Origin: Clostridia bacterium
Lineage (GTDB): Bacteria > Bacillota > Clostridia > Christensenellales > Aristaeellaceae
Length of the DNA: 25,791 bases
Reading direction: 5' to 3'
Assembly: GCA_900769075.1 (NCBI GenBank)
Contig: CAAGFE010000025.1
Span: 1 to 25,791, forward strand
This document shows, piece by piece, positions 7,520 to 15,538 of the stretch. The position numbers were made by a program, and so were the translations under genes. How positions within the stretch are numbered: the first letter of the stretch is position 1; every line of letters starts with the position of its first letter. The notes beneath the pieces are model-generated. The model did not search any database, had not been told where the DNA came from, and saw only the letters and a list, made by a program, of their open reading frames with translations.

Positions 7520-8167
7520 ATGCTTCGCAAGCTCTGCAACCATCTTTTCTGCCAGCCCCGGATGGGACGGCGCATCCCGGTGCTTGTCATCAGCGTCATC
7601 CTGATGGGCCTGTGCGTCGCTCTTTTTGAAAAGGCCCGCGTCGGCACCGATCCCTGCACGGTGTTCAACCTGAGCATGGCGCAGAAAGTCCTGCACTGGG
7701 AGAACCTGGGCACCTGGCAGCTGCTGTTCAACCTGGTGCTGCTGGCGGGCATCCTCCTGCTCAGGGAGGGCCGCTGCATTGGCCTGGGCTCCCTGGCGAA
7801 CATGGTGCTGGTGGGCTATTCCCGCGATTTCTTCAAGCCCCTGGTGGAAAGGTTCCTCCCCGGCGAATTGGACTCCCTGCTGGTGCGGGGGGCAGTGTTC
7901 GTCCCGACGATGGCGGTCTTTCTGGTGGCGGTGGCCTTCTACATGGTGGTGGAATTGGGCACCGCCCCCTATGACGCCGTGCCCCAGATCATCGCCCGGC
8001 GCACGAAGGCACCCTTTGCCGTGGTGCGCGTGATCTTCGACATCACCGTGACAGCCGTCGGCTTCCTCCTGGGCGGACAGGTCGGCGTATTCACCGTGCT
8101 GGCCTGCTTCTTCCTGGGCCCGGTGATTGCCGCCATCGCCGCCAAATTCCGCCCCTGGTTCAACTGA
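7520..8167 (+). CDS. YczE-like integral membrane protein
   Basis: A hydrophobic 215-residue protein with about five predicted membrane helices. The opening pattern GLCVALFEKARVGTDPCTVFN and the later MVVELGTAPYDAVPQII are two copies of the 'small residue-x-LGT-P-D' signature of the YczE/YitT-like membrane family (COG2364-type). I know no established transport substrate for this family. I chose the ATG at 7520 because GGAGG lies about eight bases upstream; an in-frame ATG further up would fall inside the promoter. A DMT-family gene follows 24 bases later on the same strand, so the two are probably co-transcribed. The family assignment is good, the function is not known. Confidence 0.85.
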   Translation: MLRKLCNHLFCQPRMGRRIPVLVISVILMGLCVALFEKARVGTDPCTVFNLSMAQKVLHWENLGTWQLLFNLVLLAGILLLREGRCIGLGSLANMVLVGYSRDFFKPLVERFLPGELDSLLVRGAVFVPTMAVFLVAVAFYMVVELGTAPYDAVPQIIARRTKAPFAVVRVIFDITVTAVGFLLGGQVGVFTVLACFFLGPVIAAIAAKFRPWFN

Positions 8168-8191
8168 CAAAAGACGGGGTCGATCCTGTTG

Positions 8192-9070
8192 ATGAGAAGG
8201 AAGCAGCGGGCGGCGGGTTACGCCGTCTTGGCGGCCGCGCTGTATGCCGTCAGCGTGCCGCTGTCCAAGCAGCTGATGAATCAGGTGGCGCCGACGATGA
8301 TGGCGGCGTTCCTGTACCTGGGCGCGGGGCTGGGGCTGGGCATGTACGGCCTGGTGCAGCGCCGCATCGGACGCGGGAAAAAGCCAGACCCCCTCACCCG
8401 GAAGGAGCTGCCCTATACGGTGGCCATGGTGGTGCTGGACATCGCCGCGCCGATCCTGCTGATGCTGGGCATCTCCATGTCCAACTCCGCCAGCGTGTCC
8501 CTGCTGAACAATTTTGAGATTGTGGCCACGTCCCTCATTGCCCTGGTGGTTTTCGGAGAGGCCATTTCCCGCCGGCTGTGGCTGGCCATCGCCCTGGTCA
8601 CCCTGGCCAGTGCGATCCTGAGCTTCGAGGGCGCGCAGGCCCTGGCCTTCAGCCGGGGCTCCCTGTTTGTGCTGGGCGCGTGCCTGTGCTGGGGCTTTGA
8701 AAACAATTGCACCAAAATGATCAGCAACAAGAGCTCGGTGGAAATCGTGGTCATCAAGGGAACCTTTTCGGGTCTGGGCAGCCTGGTGGTGGCGCTCATC
8801 GTGGGAGAGCGCCTGCCGGCCCTGGGGTGGATTGCGTGCGTGCTGGCCCTGGGCTTTGTCGCCTATGGCCTGAGCATTCATTTCTATATCATGGCGCAGA
8901 AGGATCTGGGCGCCGCCAAAACCAGCGCGTTTTATGCCGTCGCGCCCTTCCTGGGGGTGGCCTTCAGCATGCTGCTGCTGAACGAGCGCCCCGGCATCCG
9001 GTTCTATGTGGCGATGTGCATCATGCTCATCAGCACCTACCTGATGGTGAAGGACACCGTTGACAGCTGA
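8192..9070 (+). CDS. DMT-superfamily (EamA) transporter
   Basis: A 292-residue protein with ten predicted membrane segments arranged as two EamA repeats, as in drug/metabolite exporters. Typical signatures are the N-terminal helix AALYAVSVPLSKQL, the repeat-1 end NNFEIVATSLIALVVFGEAIS and the repeat-2 end FYAVAPFLGVAFSMLLLNERP. The family exports amino acids, purines, toxic compounds or other small molecules; the sequence does not tell which. The start could be the TTG at 8189 (nine bases from GGGG) or the ATG three bases later, which I list. It sits 24 bases behind the YczE-like gene and ends facing yunB, with a GC-rich hairpin between them. Confidence 0.9.
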   Translation: MRRKQRAAGYAVLAAALYAVSVPLSKQLMNQVAPTMMAAFLYLGAGLGLGMYGLVQRRIGRGKKPDPLTRKELPYTVAMVVLDIAAPILLMLGISMSNSASVSLLNNFEIVATSLIALVVFGEAISRRLWLAIALVTLASAILSFEGAQALAFSRGSLFVLGACLCWGFENNCTKMISNKSSVEIVVIKGTFSGLGSLVVALIVGERLPALGWIACVLALGFVAYGLSIHFYIMAQKDLGAAKTSAFYAVAPFLGVAFSMLLLNERPGIRFYVAMCIMLISTYLMVKDTVDS

Positions 9071-9082
9071 ATCCCCCGCCGT

Positions 9083-9136
9083 GCAAGCCCCCCCCCGCAC
9101 CTGCTCCGCAATGGAGGGCGCGGGGGGGTGCTTTCG
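9083..9136. terminator. Hairpin between the convergent DMT and yunB genes
   Basis: A run of nine C pairs imperfectly with a run of seven G 26-40 bases later (AGC-C-rich arm against G-rich-GCT arm). The position between two converging stop codons suggests a bidirectional terminator, but there is only TTT on one side and none on the other. Confidence 0.4.
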
Positions 9137-9802
9137 TCAGGGCGCCAGATCCAGCATATCCAGGTCGTTGCCCACGTCGGTGAAGGTTTCCGGCACTTCG
9201 CCCACGATGATGCTCTCCGCCATGGCAACCTGGGTGTTCACCGACACGGTTTTCGCGCCGGTGGGAATCACCAGCTGCACCTGGGCCGTCAGCACCAGGG
9301 ACACCTGATGGCGCGTCTGGTTGATGCCCGCGGACTGGAAGGTGGTCAGGAATTCCGCGTGGACGCTGCCCACCGGCAGCACCCGCACCTCGATGCGCGG
9401 CCCCGCGCCCGCAAACAGCGTCAGCCCCAATGCGCTGCCCAGCGGGATGCGCACCACCTGATCCCGTGCGTCCTGCAATTTCGATTGGGCCAGCAGGCTC
9501 ACCTGGGCGGCAAGGCGGTTCATCTCCGGCGTGTTCGCCTGAATCAGCCGCACCTGCCCGCTTGTGTCGGACACCACGTTCATCAGCGCGTCGTAGGTCA
9601 CCGCGCCGGTGGACAGCAGCTCCGACGCCGATTCGTTCAGGATGCGCACCGCCATCGCCCGGGCCTGGGCCTGGGCCAGGGACAGCACCACCCGGGTCAG
9701 GTTGCGCTCCACCATCAGCACGCCGCCCACAATGAGCGCGATGCATACCAGCAGGCACAGCAGCGCGGTTTTCCTGCGGAGCCTGCAAAACCTTGCAGTC
9801 AT
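9137..9802 (-). CDS. yunB: Sporulation protein YunB
   Basis: A 221-residue protein with a short basic N-terminus and a membrane anchor at about residues 12-30, then a single extracytoplasmic domain. It carries the YunB hallmarks: an Ala/Glu-rich helix (ARAMAVRILNESASELL), IPLGSALGLTLFAGAGPRIEVRVLPVGSV, FQSAGINQTRHQVSLVL and the end segment AMAESIIVGEVPETF. In Bacillus subtilis yunB is a mother-cell sporulation gene needed for normal spore formation; its biochemical role is not established. The ATG at 9802 has AAGGAGG about eight bases upstream. I could not identify a convincing sigma-E promoter by eye. Its presence is the main evidence that the organism sporulates. Confidence 0.9.
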   Translation of the reverse strand: MTARFCRLRRKTALLCLLVCIALIVGGVLMVERNLTRVVLSLAQAQARAMAVRILNESASELLSTGAVTYDALMNVVSDTSGQVRLIQANTPEMNRLAAQVSLLAQSKLQDARDQVVRIPLGSALGLTLFAGAGPRIEVRVLPVGSVHAEFLTTFQSAGINQTRHQVSLVLTAQVQLVIPTGAKTVSVNTQVAMAESIIVGEVPETFTDVGNDLDMLDLAP

Positions 9803-9859
9803 TCGGCCGCCTCCTTCGTTATATCTGTTGAAAGCTGCGTGAAGCCTTGGTGCAGACGG

Positions 9860-9888
9860 TTGTCGAGCGGGGCTTTTCGTGCTATACT
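9860..9888 (+). promoter_or_regulatory. Promoter of the PBP1A operon, extended -10
   Basis: TTGTCG (9860-9865), 17-base spacer, TATACT (9883-9888), preceded by TGC. The spacer end GGGGCTTTTCGTGC resembles that of the promoter at 7457-7485. It would start a transcript about 50 bases before the GTG start of the penicillin-binding protein. Confidence 0.7.
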
Positions 9889-9946
9889 TATGCTGACGGT
9901 TTTTACCGTTATGCCGGAGATCCTCAACCCACAGGAGGCGTCAACC

Positions 9947-12721
9947 GTGAAGACGAACCGCAAGCGCCGCGCCGTGGAAAGCGCGGAATACGACGATTCC
10001 CAGGACTGGGCCCCGGAAGGCCCCGCCTTTACCGATGATGCCTGGCGAGAAGACAGCCAGGAAATCCTCCCCGAGGAGGAAAAGGTCTATCCCCATTCCA
10101 TTTTCAAGCCCCGCGTCAAGCAGCCCAACTTTATCCTCTGCGTGCTGGTGAATGCGGTGCGCATCCTTTGCGTGCTGGTGCTGGTGGGCGGGCTGGCCCT
10201 GGTGGGCGCGGTGGCAGGCATCGCCAAGGGGTATGTGGAAACCGCCCCGTCCCTGGACCTCGCCGCCCTGGATGAACAGGCCCAGACTTCCTTCATCTAC
10301 GACGCCAACGGCAATCTTATCACCGAGTACAAGGGCATCGAAAACCGCGTGATGGTGTCCATCGAGGCCATGCCCAAATATCTCCAGCAGGCCTTCGTCG
10401 CCGTGGAGGACGCCCGCTTCTATACCCACAGCGGCGTTGACCTGAAGCGCATCGTGGGCGCGTTTGTGTCCAATCTGACCTCCTCCTCCACTCAGGGCGG
10501 CTCCACCATCACCCAGCAGCTGATCAAGAACACCCTCCTGTCCTCGGAGCAGAGCTACAAGCGCAAGATTCAGGAGGCATACCTGGCCCTCCAGCTGGAA
10601 ACCGCCTACACCAAGGACGAAATCCTGGAGTGCTACCTGAACACCATCTGGCTGGGGGAAAGCTACTACGGCGTGCAGACGGCGGCGGAGGGCTACTTCG
10701 GCAAGCAGCTGAGCGAGCTGACGCTGCGGGAATGCGCCATCCTCGCCGGTACCTGCAATTCGCCCTACTATTACAATCCCCGCCGGAATTTCTACACCCG
10801 CCAGAAGGAGGGCGTGGATTATCCCGCCATCACCAACAACCGCACGGATTACGTCCTGCGGTGCATGTACGAGAACCAGTTCATCACCTACGAGCAGTAT
10901 CAGGAGGCCCTCGACCCGGCCACGGCGAACGTGCTGCGGGAGGATCCCAACACCGGCAGCGGCATGTACCCTTACGCCCATTATGTGGAATACGCCGTGT
11001 CCGAGGTGATTGACATCTTCCTGGAGCTGCGCGGGCTCCCGGATACCTCCGCCAACCGTGCCGCCATGGAAAACGAGCTGCGCACCGGCGGCTACCGCGT
11101 GCAGCTGGCCATAGACACCGAAATCCAGCAGACCGTGCAGGACACCCTCGCCAACTGGACGAAGTATCCCTCCCTGCGCGACCCGTCGGACAAGGTGATG
11201 CGCTCCTCCAACGGGGACGGCACCTACACCGAAACCATCCAGCCCCAGGCCGCGGCGGTGGTGATCGACTACCGCACGGGGGAAATCAAGGCCATCGTCG
11301 GCAGCCGGGACGAGCCAACCGTCAAAAAGACCCTCAACCGCGCCGTGGACATGAAGATGCCCGTCGGCTCCTCCATCAAGCCCATTTCCGTCTACGCGCC
11401 CGCCATCGAGCTGGGGGCTTCCCCGGCCTCGGTGGTGAGCAACATGCCGCTGCCCATTGCGGGCTGGAAGGACAGCAAGGGCAGGGATTCCTGGCCCACC
11501 AACTACGGCGGCAGCTACTACGCCGGGCCCCAGACATTGCGCAAGGCCCTCATCAACTCCCACAACACCGCCGCCGCCCAGACCCTGATGACCATGGTGG
11601 GCGTGGAGCGCTCGGTGGACTTCCTCCATCGCCTGGGCATTGACGATGACCACATCGACGCGACGCCCTTCGGCCTGTCCCTGGGCTCCAGCGGCATCAC
11701 GCCCCTGCAGATGACCGCGGCCTTCGGCACCCTGGCCAACGGCGGCGTGTATCAGGAGCCCATCAGCGTGCTGGGCATCTCCGACAGCGAGGGCAATGTG
11801 GTCTGGGACGGGCACGCCCAGCAGGAACGCCGCCGGGTGTTCTCCGAATCCACCGCGTACCTGGTGGTGGATATGCTCAAGGACGCGGTGAAGTCCGGCA
11901 CGGGCACCAACGCGAAGATCTCCGGCCAGACCGTCGCCGGCAAGACCGGCACCAACTCCGACCAGAAGGGCGTGTTCTTCTCCGGCATGACCGGGTATTA
12001 CGCCTCCTCCGTGTGGGTCGGGCACGACAACTACAAGGCGCTGTCCTCCAAGACCACGGGCAGCTCCGCCGCCGCACCCCTGTGGCAGGCGTATATGAAA
12101 AAGATCCATGCCGGATTGGCGAACAAGGCTATCCTGGACGGCGACCCGGCTGAATACGGCCTGGTGAAGGCTACCACCTGCGCCGTCAGCGGTCAGCTGG
12201 CTACGGCTGCCTGCCGCAACGATTCCATGGGCTACGGCGTGGTGACCGATTACTGGGCCGCCGGGACTGCGCCCACCGTGCAGTGCCAGATGCACACCAC
12301 CCTGCGCATCTGCCTGGACAGCAGCATGCCCGCCTCCGCCTACTGCACCAACGTGGCGGAGAAGGGCGTCATCACCATTCCCTACGGGCACCCGCTGTAC
12401 CAGTTCATCGGCACCCAGTATGAGGATGTGCTGGAGGAATACCTGGGCGCCTACGCGGTATACGGCTCCGGCACCACCTGCACCTGGCATACCAGCTATC
12501 AGGAGAGCGCCACGGTGGAGAATACCCTCATCCCCGACGCGCTCATCCTCCTGGCCCAGGCCCAGAATCAGCTCATCACCATGGATGTGAATTCCGCCGG
12601 GTTCTCCAGGCTGCAGAGCGCCATCACCAATCTGCAGGGCGTGATCAGCCAGCCCAACCCGAGCCAATCCGAGGTGGCGAGGGCGATGGCCCAGGTGACC
12701 CAGGCCATGGTGGGGGATTGA
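9947..12721 (+). CDS. Class A penicillin-binding protein (PBP1A-like)
   Basis: Bifunctional peptidoglycan synthase that polymerises glycan strands from lipid II and cross-links them outside the membrane. 924 residues: an acidic cytoplasmic tail, a transmembrane helix at about 62-90, then the GT51 glycosyltransferase domain with catalytic Glu154 in VEDARFYTHSGVD and the QGGSTITQQLIKN motif. The transpeptidase domain has SSIK at 475-478, SHN at 538-540 and KTG at 666-668. A C-terminal tail of about 190 residues follows, containing four or more cysteines and ending in a Gln/Ala-rich helix. The GTG at 9947 is preferred because AGGAGG lies eight bases upstream; an in-frame ATG at 9911 has no ribosome site. 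It heads an operon with the nuclease-like gene, whose ATG overlaps its stop (TGATG). Confidence 0.95.
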   Translation: MKTNRKRRAVESAEYDDSQDWAPEGPAFTDDAWREDSQEILPEEEKVYPHSIFKPRVKQPNFILCVLVNAVRILCVLVLVGGLALVGAVAGIAKGYVETAPSLDLAALDEQAQTSFIYDANGNLITEYKGIENRVMVSIEAMPKYLQQAFVAVEDARFYTHSGVDLKRIVGAFVSNLTSSSTQGGSTITQQLIKNTLLSSEQSYKRKIQEAYLALQLETAYTKDEILECYLNTIWLGESYYGVQTAAEGYFGKQLSELTLRECAILAGTCNSPYYYNPRRNFYTRQKEGVDYPAITNNRTDYVLRCMYENQFITYEQYQEALDPATANVLREDPNTGSGMYPYAHYVEYAVSEVIDIFLELRGLPDTSANRAAMENELRTGGYRVQLAIDTEIQQTVQDTLANWTKYPSLRDPSDKVMRSSNGDGTYTETIQPQAAAVVIDYRTGEIKAIVGSRDEPTVKKTLNRAVDMKMPVGSSIKPISVYAPAIELGASPASVVSNMPLPIAGWKDSKGRDSWPTNYGGSYYAGPQTLRKALINSHNTAAAQTLMTMVGVERSVDFLHRLGIDDDHIDATPFGLSLGSSGITPLQMTAAFGTLANGGVYQEPISVLGISDSEGNVVWDGHAQQERRRVFSESTAYLVVDMLKDAVKSGTGTNAKISGQTVAGKTGTNSDQKGVFFSGMTGYYASSVWVGHDNYKALSSKTTGSSAAAPLWQAYMKKIHAGLANKAILDGDPAEYGLVKATTCAVSGQLATAACRNDSMGYGVVTDYWAAGTAPTVQCQMHTTLRICLDSSMPASAYCTNVAEKGVITIPYGHPLYQFIGTQYEDVLEEYLGAYAVYGSGTTCTWHTSYQESATVENTLIPDALILLAQAQNQLITMDVNSAGFSRLQSAITNLQGVISQPNPSQSEVARAMAQVTQAMVGD

Positions 12722-13080
12722 TGATGGACACCATCGTGCAGGCCATCAGCACCCTTCGCGCGCCGCTCCAGCAGGGGGAATACGATCTGCACCGCCTGGT
12801 GACCGACGCGCTGGACGCGGCAGGCTTGGAATGGGCGCATGAGGTGCCCCTCGCGCCCCGGTGCCGCATTGATCTGATGTGCGGCAGCGTCGGCATTGAA
12901 ATCAAGCGGGGAAGGGTCGAACGGAAACGCATCCTCGCCCAGCTGACGAAGTATGCGGCCTGCGGGCAGATCACCGGGCTGATCCTGGTGACGGAAAAGA
13001 CCGTGCCTGTGCCGCGCACCATCGCAGGGAAGCCGGTGCGGCTGATCTGCCTGAACCGCCTGTGGGGCATTGCCCTCTGA
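12721..13080 (+). CDS. Small PD-(D/E)XK nuclease-like protein
   Basis: A 119-residue protein not matched to a named gene. It has the layout of a minimal PD-(D/E)XK nuclease core: a first helix with Glu/His (HEVPLAP, about 40-46), Asp51 in RIDLMCG, the E-x-K pair Glu60-Ile-Lys62, a following helix with Gln74 and Tyr78 (RILAQLTKYAACGQI), and a final strand GLILVTEK. These are the residues expected to bind metal and cut DNA, so nuclease activity is likely but inferred. The ATG overlaps the stop codon of the penicillin-binding protein by one base, so translation is probably coupled. The next gene is an SNF2-type ATPase 31 bases downstream, a pairing also seen in phage and defence modules. Confidence 0.65.
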   Translation: MMDTIVQAISTLRAPLQQGEYDLHRLVTDALDAAGLEWAHEVPLAPRCRIDLMCGSVGIEIKRGRVERKRILAQLTKYAACGQITGLILVTEKTVPVPRTIAGKPVRLICLNRLWGIAL

Positions 13081-13111
13081 CCGCCCCATCCGACCGACGG
13101 AGCATGTACAA

Positions 13112-14893
13112 ATGGATGACGAAATGGATTACCTGGACGAACTGCAATTCGATCCGCCGGAGGAAACGGAGGACGACCTCCTGCCGGCCTACCTGCGGGA
13201 GCCGCCCCTCCCCAGCCGCACCTACGGCACCCTGTCCTACAACCGGCGCAGCAAGTGCTGGACGGTGAAGGGCGATCCCTCGGTGACGGAGATGTGCAAG
13301 CGGCTGTTTCCGGGCAGCGCGGGCAGCCGCCGGGGTGAAGCGCGCTTCACCGCTCACCGCCGCAACGTGGGCGAGCTGTGCTGGCTGATGCTGCGCTTCC
13401 CGCTGGAGATCAGCCCCCGCGACCGCGCCCTCTGGGATAGGGCCGTGGTGGACGCCCGAGAGCATGCCGTGCGCCAGGCCATCGCGGCCCGGCTGCCGGA
13501 GCGCATGTCGCCCCCGGAGGGAGCCTTCACCGGGGAGCTGCGCCCCTTCCAGCAGGAGGGTCTGGCCTTCTTGCTGCGCCACGACCGCTGCCTGCTGGCG
13601 GATGAAATGGGCCTGGGAAAAACCGTGCAGGCCCTGGCCTACCTCGCCAGCACGCAGGCATTTCCCGCGCTGGTGATTCCCCCTGCTCACCTCACCCGCA
13701 ACTGGACGGAGGAAGCCGCCCGCTTCCTGCGCATCCGCGGCGAAACGCCCCGGGTGCATGTCATCCGCGGATTGAAGCCCTATGCCCTGCCCGAGGCGGA
13801 CGTGTACATCATGCACTACCTGCTCCTGCGGGGCTGGAAGGACGCGCTGCCGTCCCTGGGCTTCAGGGCGGTGATCTTCGACGAGGTGCAGGAGCTGCGC
13901 CACGCCGGGACGGAGAAGTATTCCGCCGCGTCGCTGCTGTCGGAGGGCTGCGAGCGGGTGATCGGCCTGTCCGGCACGCCCATCTACAACACCGGCGGCG
14001 AAATCTGGAATGTCATCAACATCCTGGACTTCCATTTCCTGGGGGACTGGGAATCCTTCTCCCGGGAATGGTGCTACGGCTACGGCAACGCGGTGGTCGT
14101 CAAGCCCGAGATGCTGGGGGATTACCTGCGCCGGGAGGGCATGATGCTCCGCCGCACCAAGCAGGAGGTGCTCAGGGAGCTGCCGCCCAAGCGCCGCGCC
14201 GTGCAGGAGCTGGACTGGAACGACAAGCTCTACGCCCAGCTGATGGCCCCGGTGCTGCCTGAGGTGATCCGCTGGAAAACCGACGGCACCCTGACCGCCT
14301 CCGCCCGGGCGATGCTGGAGGAAAGCATCTCCCAGCACGTCCGCCAGGCCACGGGCATCGCCAAGGCCCCCTATGTGTGCCAGTTCGTGCGCGCGCTGCT
14401 GGACGCGGGGGAGAAGGTGCTGCTCTTCGCCCATCACCACGCGGTGATGGATATCTACAAGCAGGAATTGAGGCAGTACCGCCCCGGGTTCATCACCGGC
14501 CGGGAAACCGTCGCCATGAAGGCCGACGCGGTGGATCGCTTCATGTCCGGCAAGACGGATGTGCTGTGCATCAGCCTCAGGGCCGCCAGCGGACTCAACC
14601 TCCAGCGGGCCACCTGCGTGGTGTTCGGCGAGCTGGACTGGTCGCCGGCGGTGCATTCCCAGGCGGAGGACCGCGCCCACCGCATGGGCCAGGAGGACTC
14701 CCTGCTGTGCTACTACCTGGTGGCGCCCCAGGGGTCGGACGCGGCGATGCAGGAGGCCCTGGGCCTGAAGGTGAGCCAGTTTGTCGGGTTGATGGGGGAT
14801 ACGCCCCTGTCCCCGGCGGAAAGCGCGGAAGCATCCCATCAGGCCCGAAAGCATGTGGAAATGATCGCCGCGCAGATGGAGGCAGCCCGATGA
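13112..14893 (+). CDS. SNF2-family helicase-like DNA-dependent ATPase
   Basis: A 593-residue superfamily 2 ATPase of the SNF2 type. The N-terminal ~140 residues are not recognised. The first motor domain has a Q-like motif LRPFQQEGLAFLL, motif I DEMGLGKT at 164-171, motif II DEVQ at 257-260 (an unusual variant of DEAH) and motif III SGTP at 287-290. The second domain shows KVLLFAHHHAVMDIY, motif V SLRAASGLNLQRA and motif VI QAEDRAHRMGQ from residue 517. Such proteins translocate on double-stranded DNA and remodel protein-DNA complexes; few truly unwind DNA. The ATG at 13112 has GGAG nine bases upstream; an earlier in-frame start near 13070 would overlap the nuclease gene and lacks a site. Its stop overlaps the pentapeptide-repeat gene. 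Confidence 0.9.
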   Translation: MDDEMDYLDELQFDPPEETEDDLLPAYLREPPLPSRTYGTLSYNRRSKCWTVKGDPSVTEMCKRLFPGSAGSRRGEARFTAHRRNVGELCWLMLRFPLEISPRDRALWDRAVVDAREHAVRQAIAARLPERMSPPEGAFTGELRPFQQEGLAFLLRHDRCLLADEMGLGKTVQALAYLASTQAFPALVIPPAHLTRNWTEEAARFLRIRGETPRVHVIRGLKPYALPEADVYIMHYLLLRGWKDALPSLGFRAVIFDEVQELRHAGTEKYSAASLLSEGCERVIGLSGTPIYNTGGEIWNVINILDFHFLGDWESFSREWCYGYGNAVVVKPEMLGDYLRREGMMLRRTKQEVLRELPPKRRAVQELDWNDKLYAQLMAPVLPEVIRWKTDGTLTASARAMLEESISQHVRQATGIAKAPYVCQFVRALLDAGEKVLLFAHHHAVMDIYKQELRQYRPGFITGRETVAMKADAVDRFMSGKTDVLCISLRAASGLNLQRATCVVFGELDWSPAVHSQAEDRAHRMGQEDSLLCYYLVAPQGSDAAMQEALGLKVSQFVGLMGDTPLSPAESAEASHQARKHVEMIAAQMEAAR

Positions 14894-15519
14894 TGAAGCT
14901 GGAGCATCCCCGCATCCTCCCGGAGAGCGAATTGACGCAGTGTTTTGAGCTGCCCGATGAGGACGAATACGAAAACTGCCTGTTCGACGGAGTGGACATG
15001 CCCTTCGAAAGGCTGCGGAGCCGGGAGTTCCGCGGCTGCGTGTTCCGCAAATGCACCCTGACCGACGCTGACCTGACCCGCGCGGGCTTTACGGACGTGG
15101 TGTTCGACCACTGCGACCTGAGCCGCGCGACCCTCGATACCGCCGTGTGCCAGCGGGTTCGCTTCGATACCTGCCGCCTGTCCGGGGCGGACATGGTGAA
15201 GGGCATCCTGCGCAGCACCGCCTTCGAGGATTGCCGGGCGGATTATGTCAACCTGAGCGAAGCCAGGCTGGACCATGTGCGCTTCCGCGGCTGTGGGCTG
15301 GCGGAGGCGGCCCTGGAAGCCGTCACCCTCAAGGCGGCGGAATTTGCCGATTGTGACCTGACCCGCGCCACCCTGTTCCGCACGGCGCTGAAGGGCCTGG
15401 ATCTGACCACCTGCACCCTGGACGGCGTGCTGGTGAATCTGCCCGACCTGCGCGGCTTGATCGTCACGCCCCTCCAGGCGGCAGAGCTGTCCAAGCTCCT
15501 GGGCCTGGTCATCCGATAA
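14890..15519 (+). CDS. Pentapeptide-repeat protein
   Basis: A 209-residue protein built mostly from pentapeptide repeats of the A(D/N)LxX type between about residues 28 and 190, for example CVFRKCTLTDADLTRAGF and FDHCDLSRATLDTAV. They should fold into a right-handed square beta-helix. The end GLIVTPLQAAELSKLLGLVI is the helical cap common in Firmicutes members. Length and architecture are close to Qnr/MfpA, which mimic DNA and bind gyrase, but I see nothing that proves such a partner here. It starts with ATGATG overlapping the stop of the SNF2 gene by four bases, with GGAGG seven bases upstream. The tight coupling to a nuclease and an SNF2 ATPase raises the idea of a DNA-mimic regulator of those enzymes. 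Confidence 0.85.
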   Translation: MMKLEHPRILPESELTQCFELPDEDEYENCLFDGVDMPFERLRSREFRGCVFRKCTLTDADLTRAGFTDVVFDHCDLSRATLDTAVCQRVRFDTCRLSGADMVKGILRSTAFEDCRADYVNLSEARLDHVRFRGCGLAEAALEAVTLKAAEFADCDLTRATLFRTALKGLDLTTCTLDGVLVNLPDLRGLIVTPLQAAELSKLLGLVIR

Positions 15520-15538
15520 GACAGCAGGAGGAAGCGCC

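Noticed and set aside
9128..9946. An N-terminal extension of the penicillin-binding protein back to 9128
   Set aside because: The frame is open, but it runs antisense through yunB and across the promoter. The GTG at 9947 with AGGAGG explains the gene.
9941..12667. A 908-codon minus-strand frame opposite PBP1A
   Set aside because: Composition-driven shadow without ribosome site or domain.
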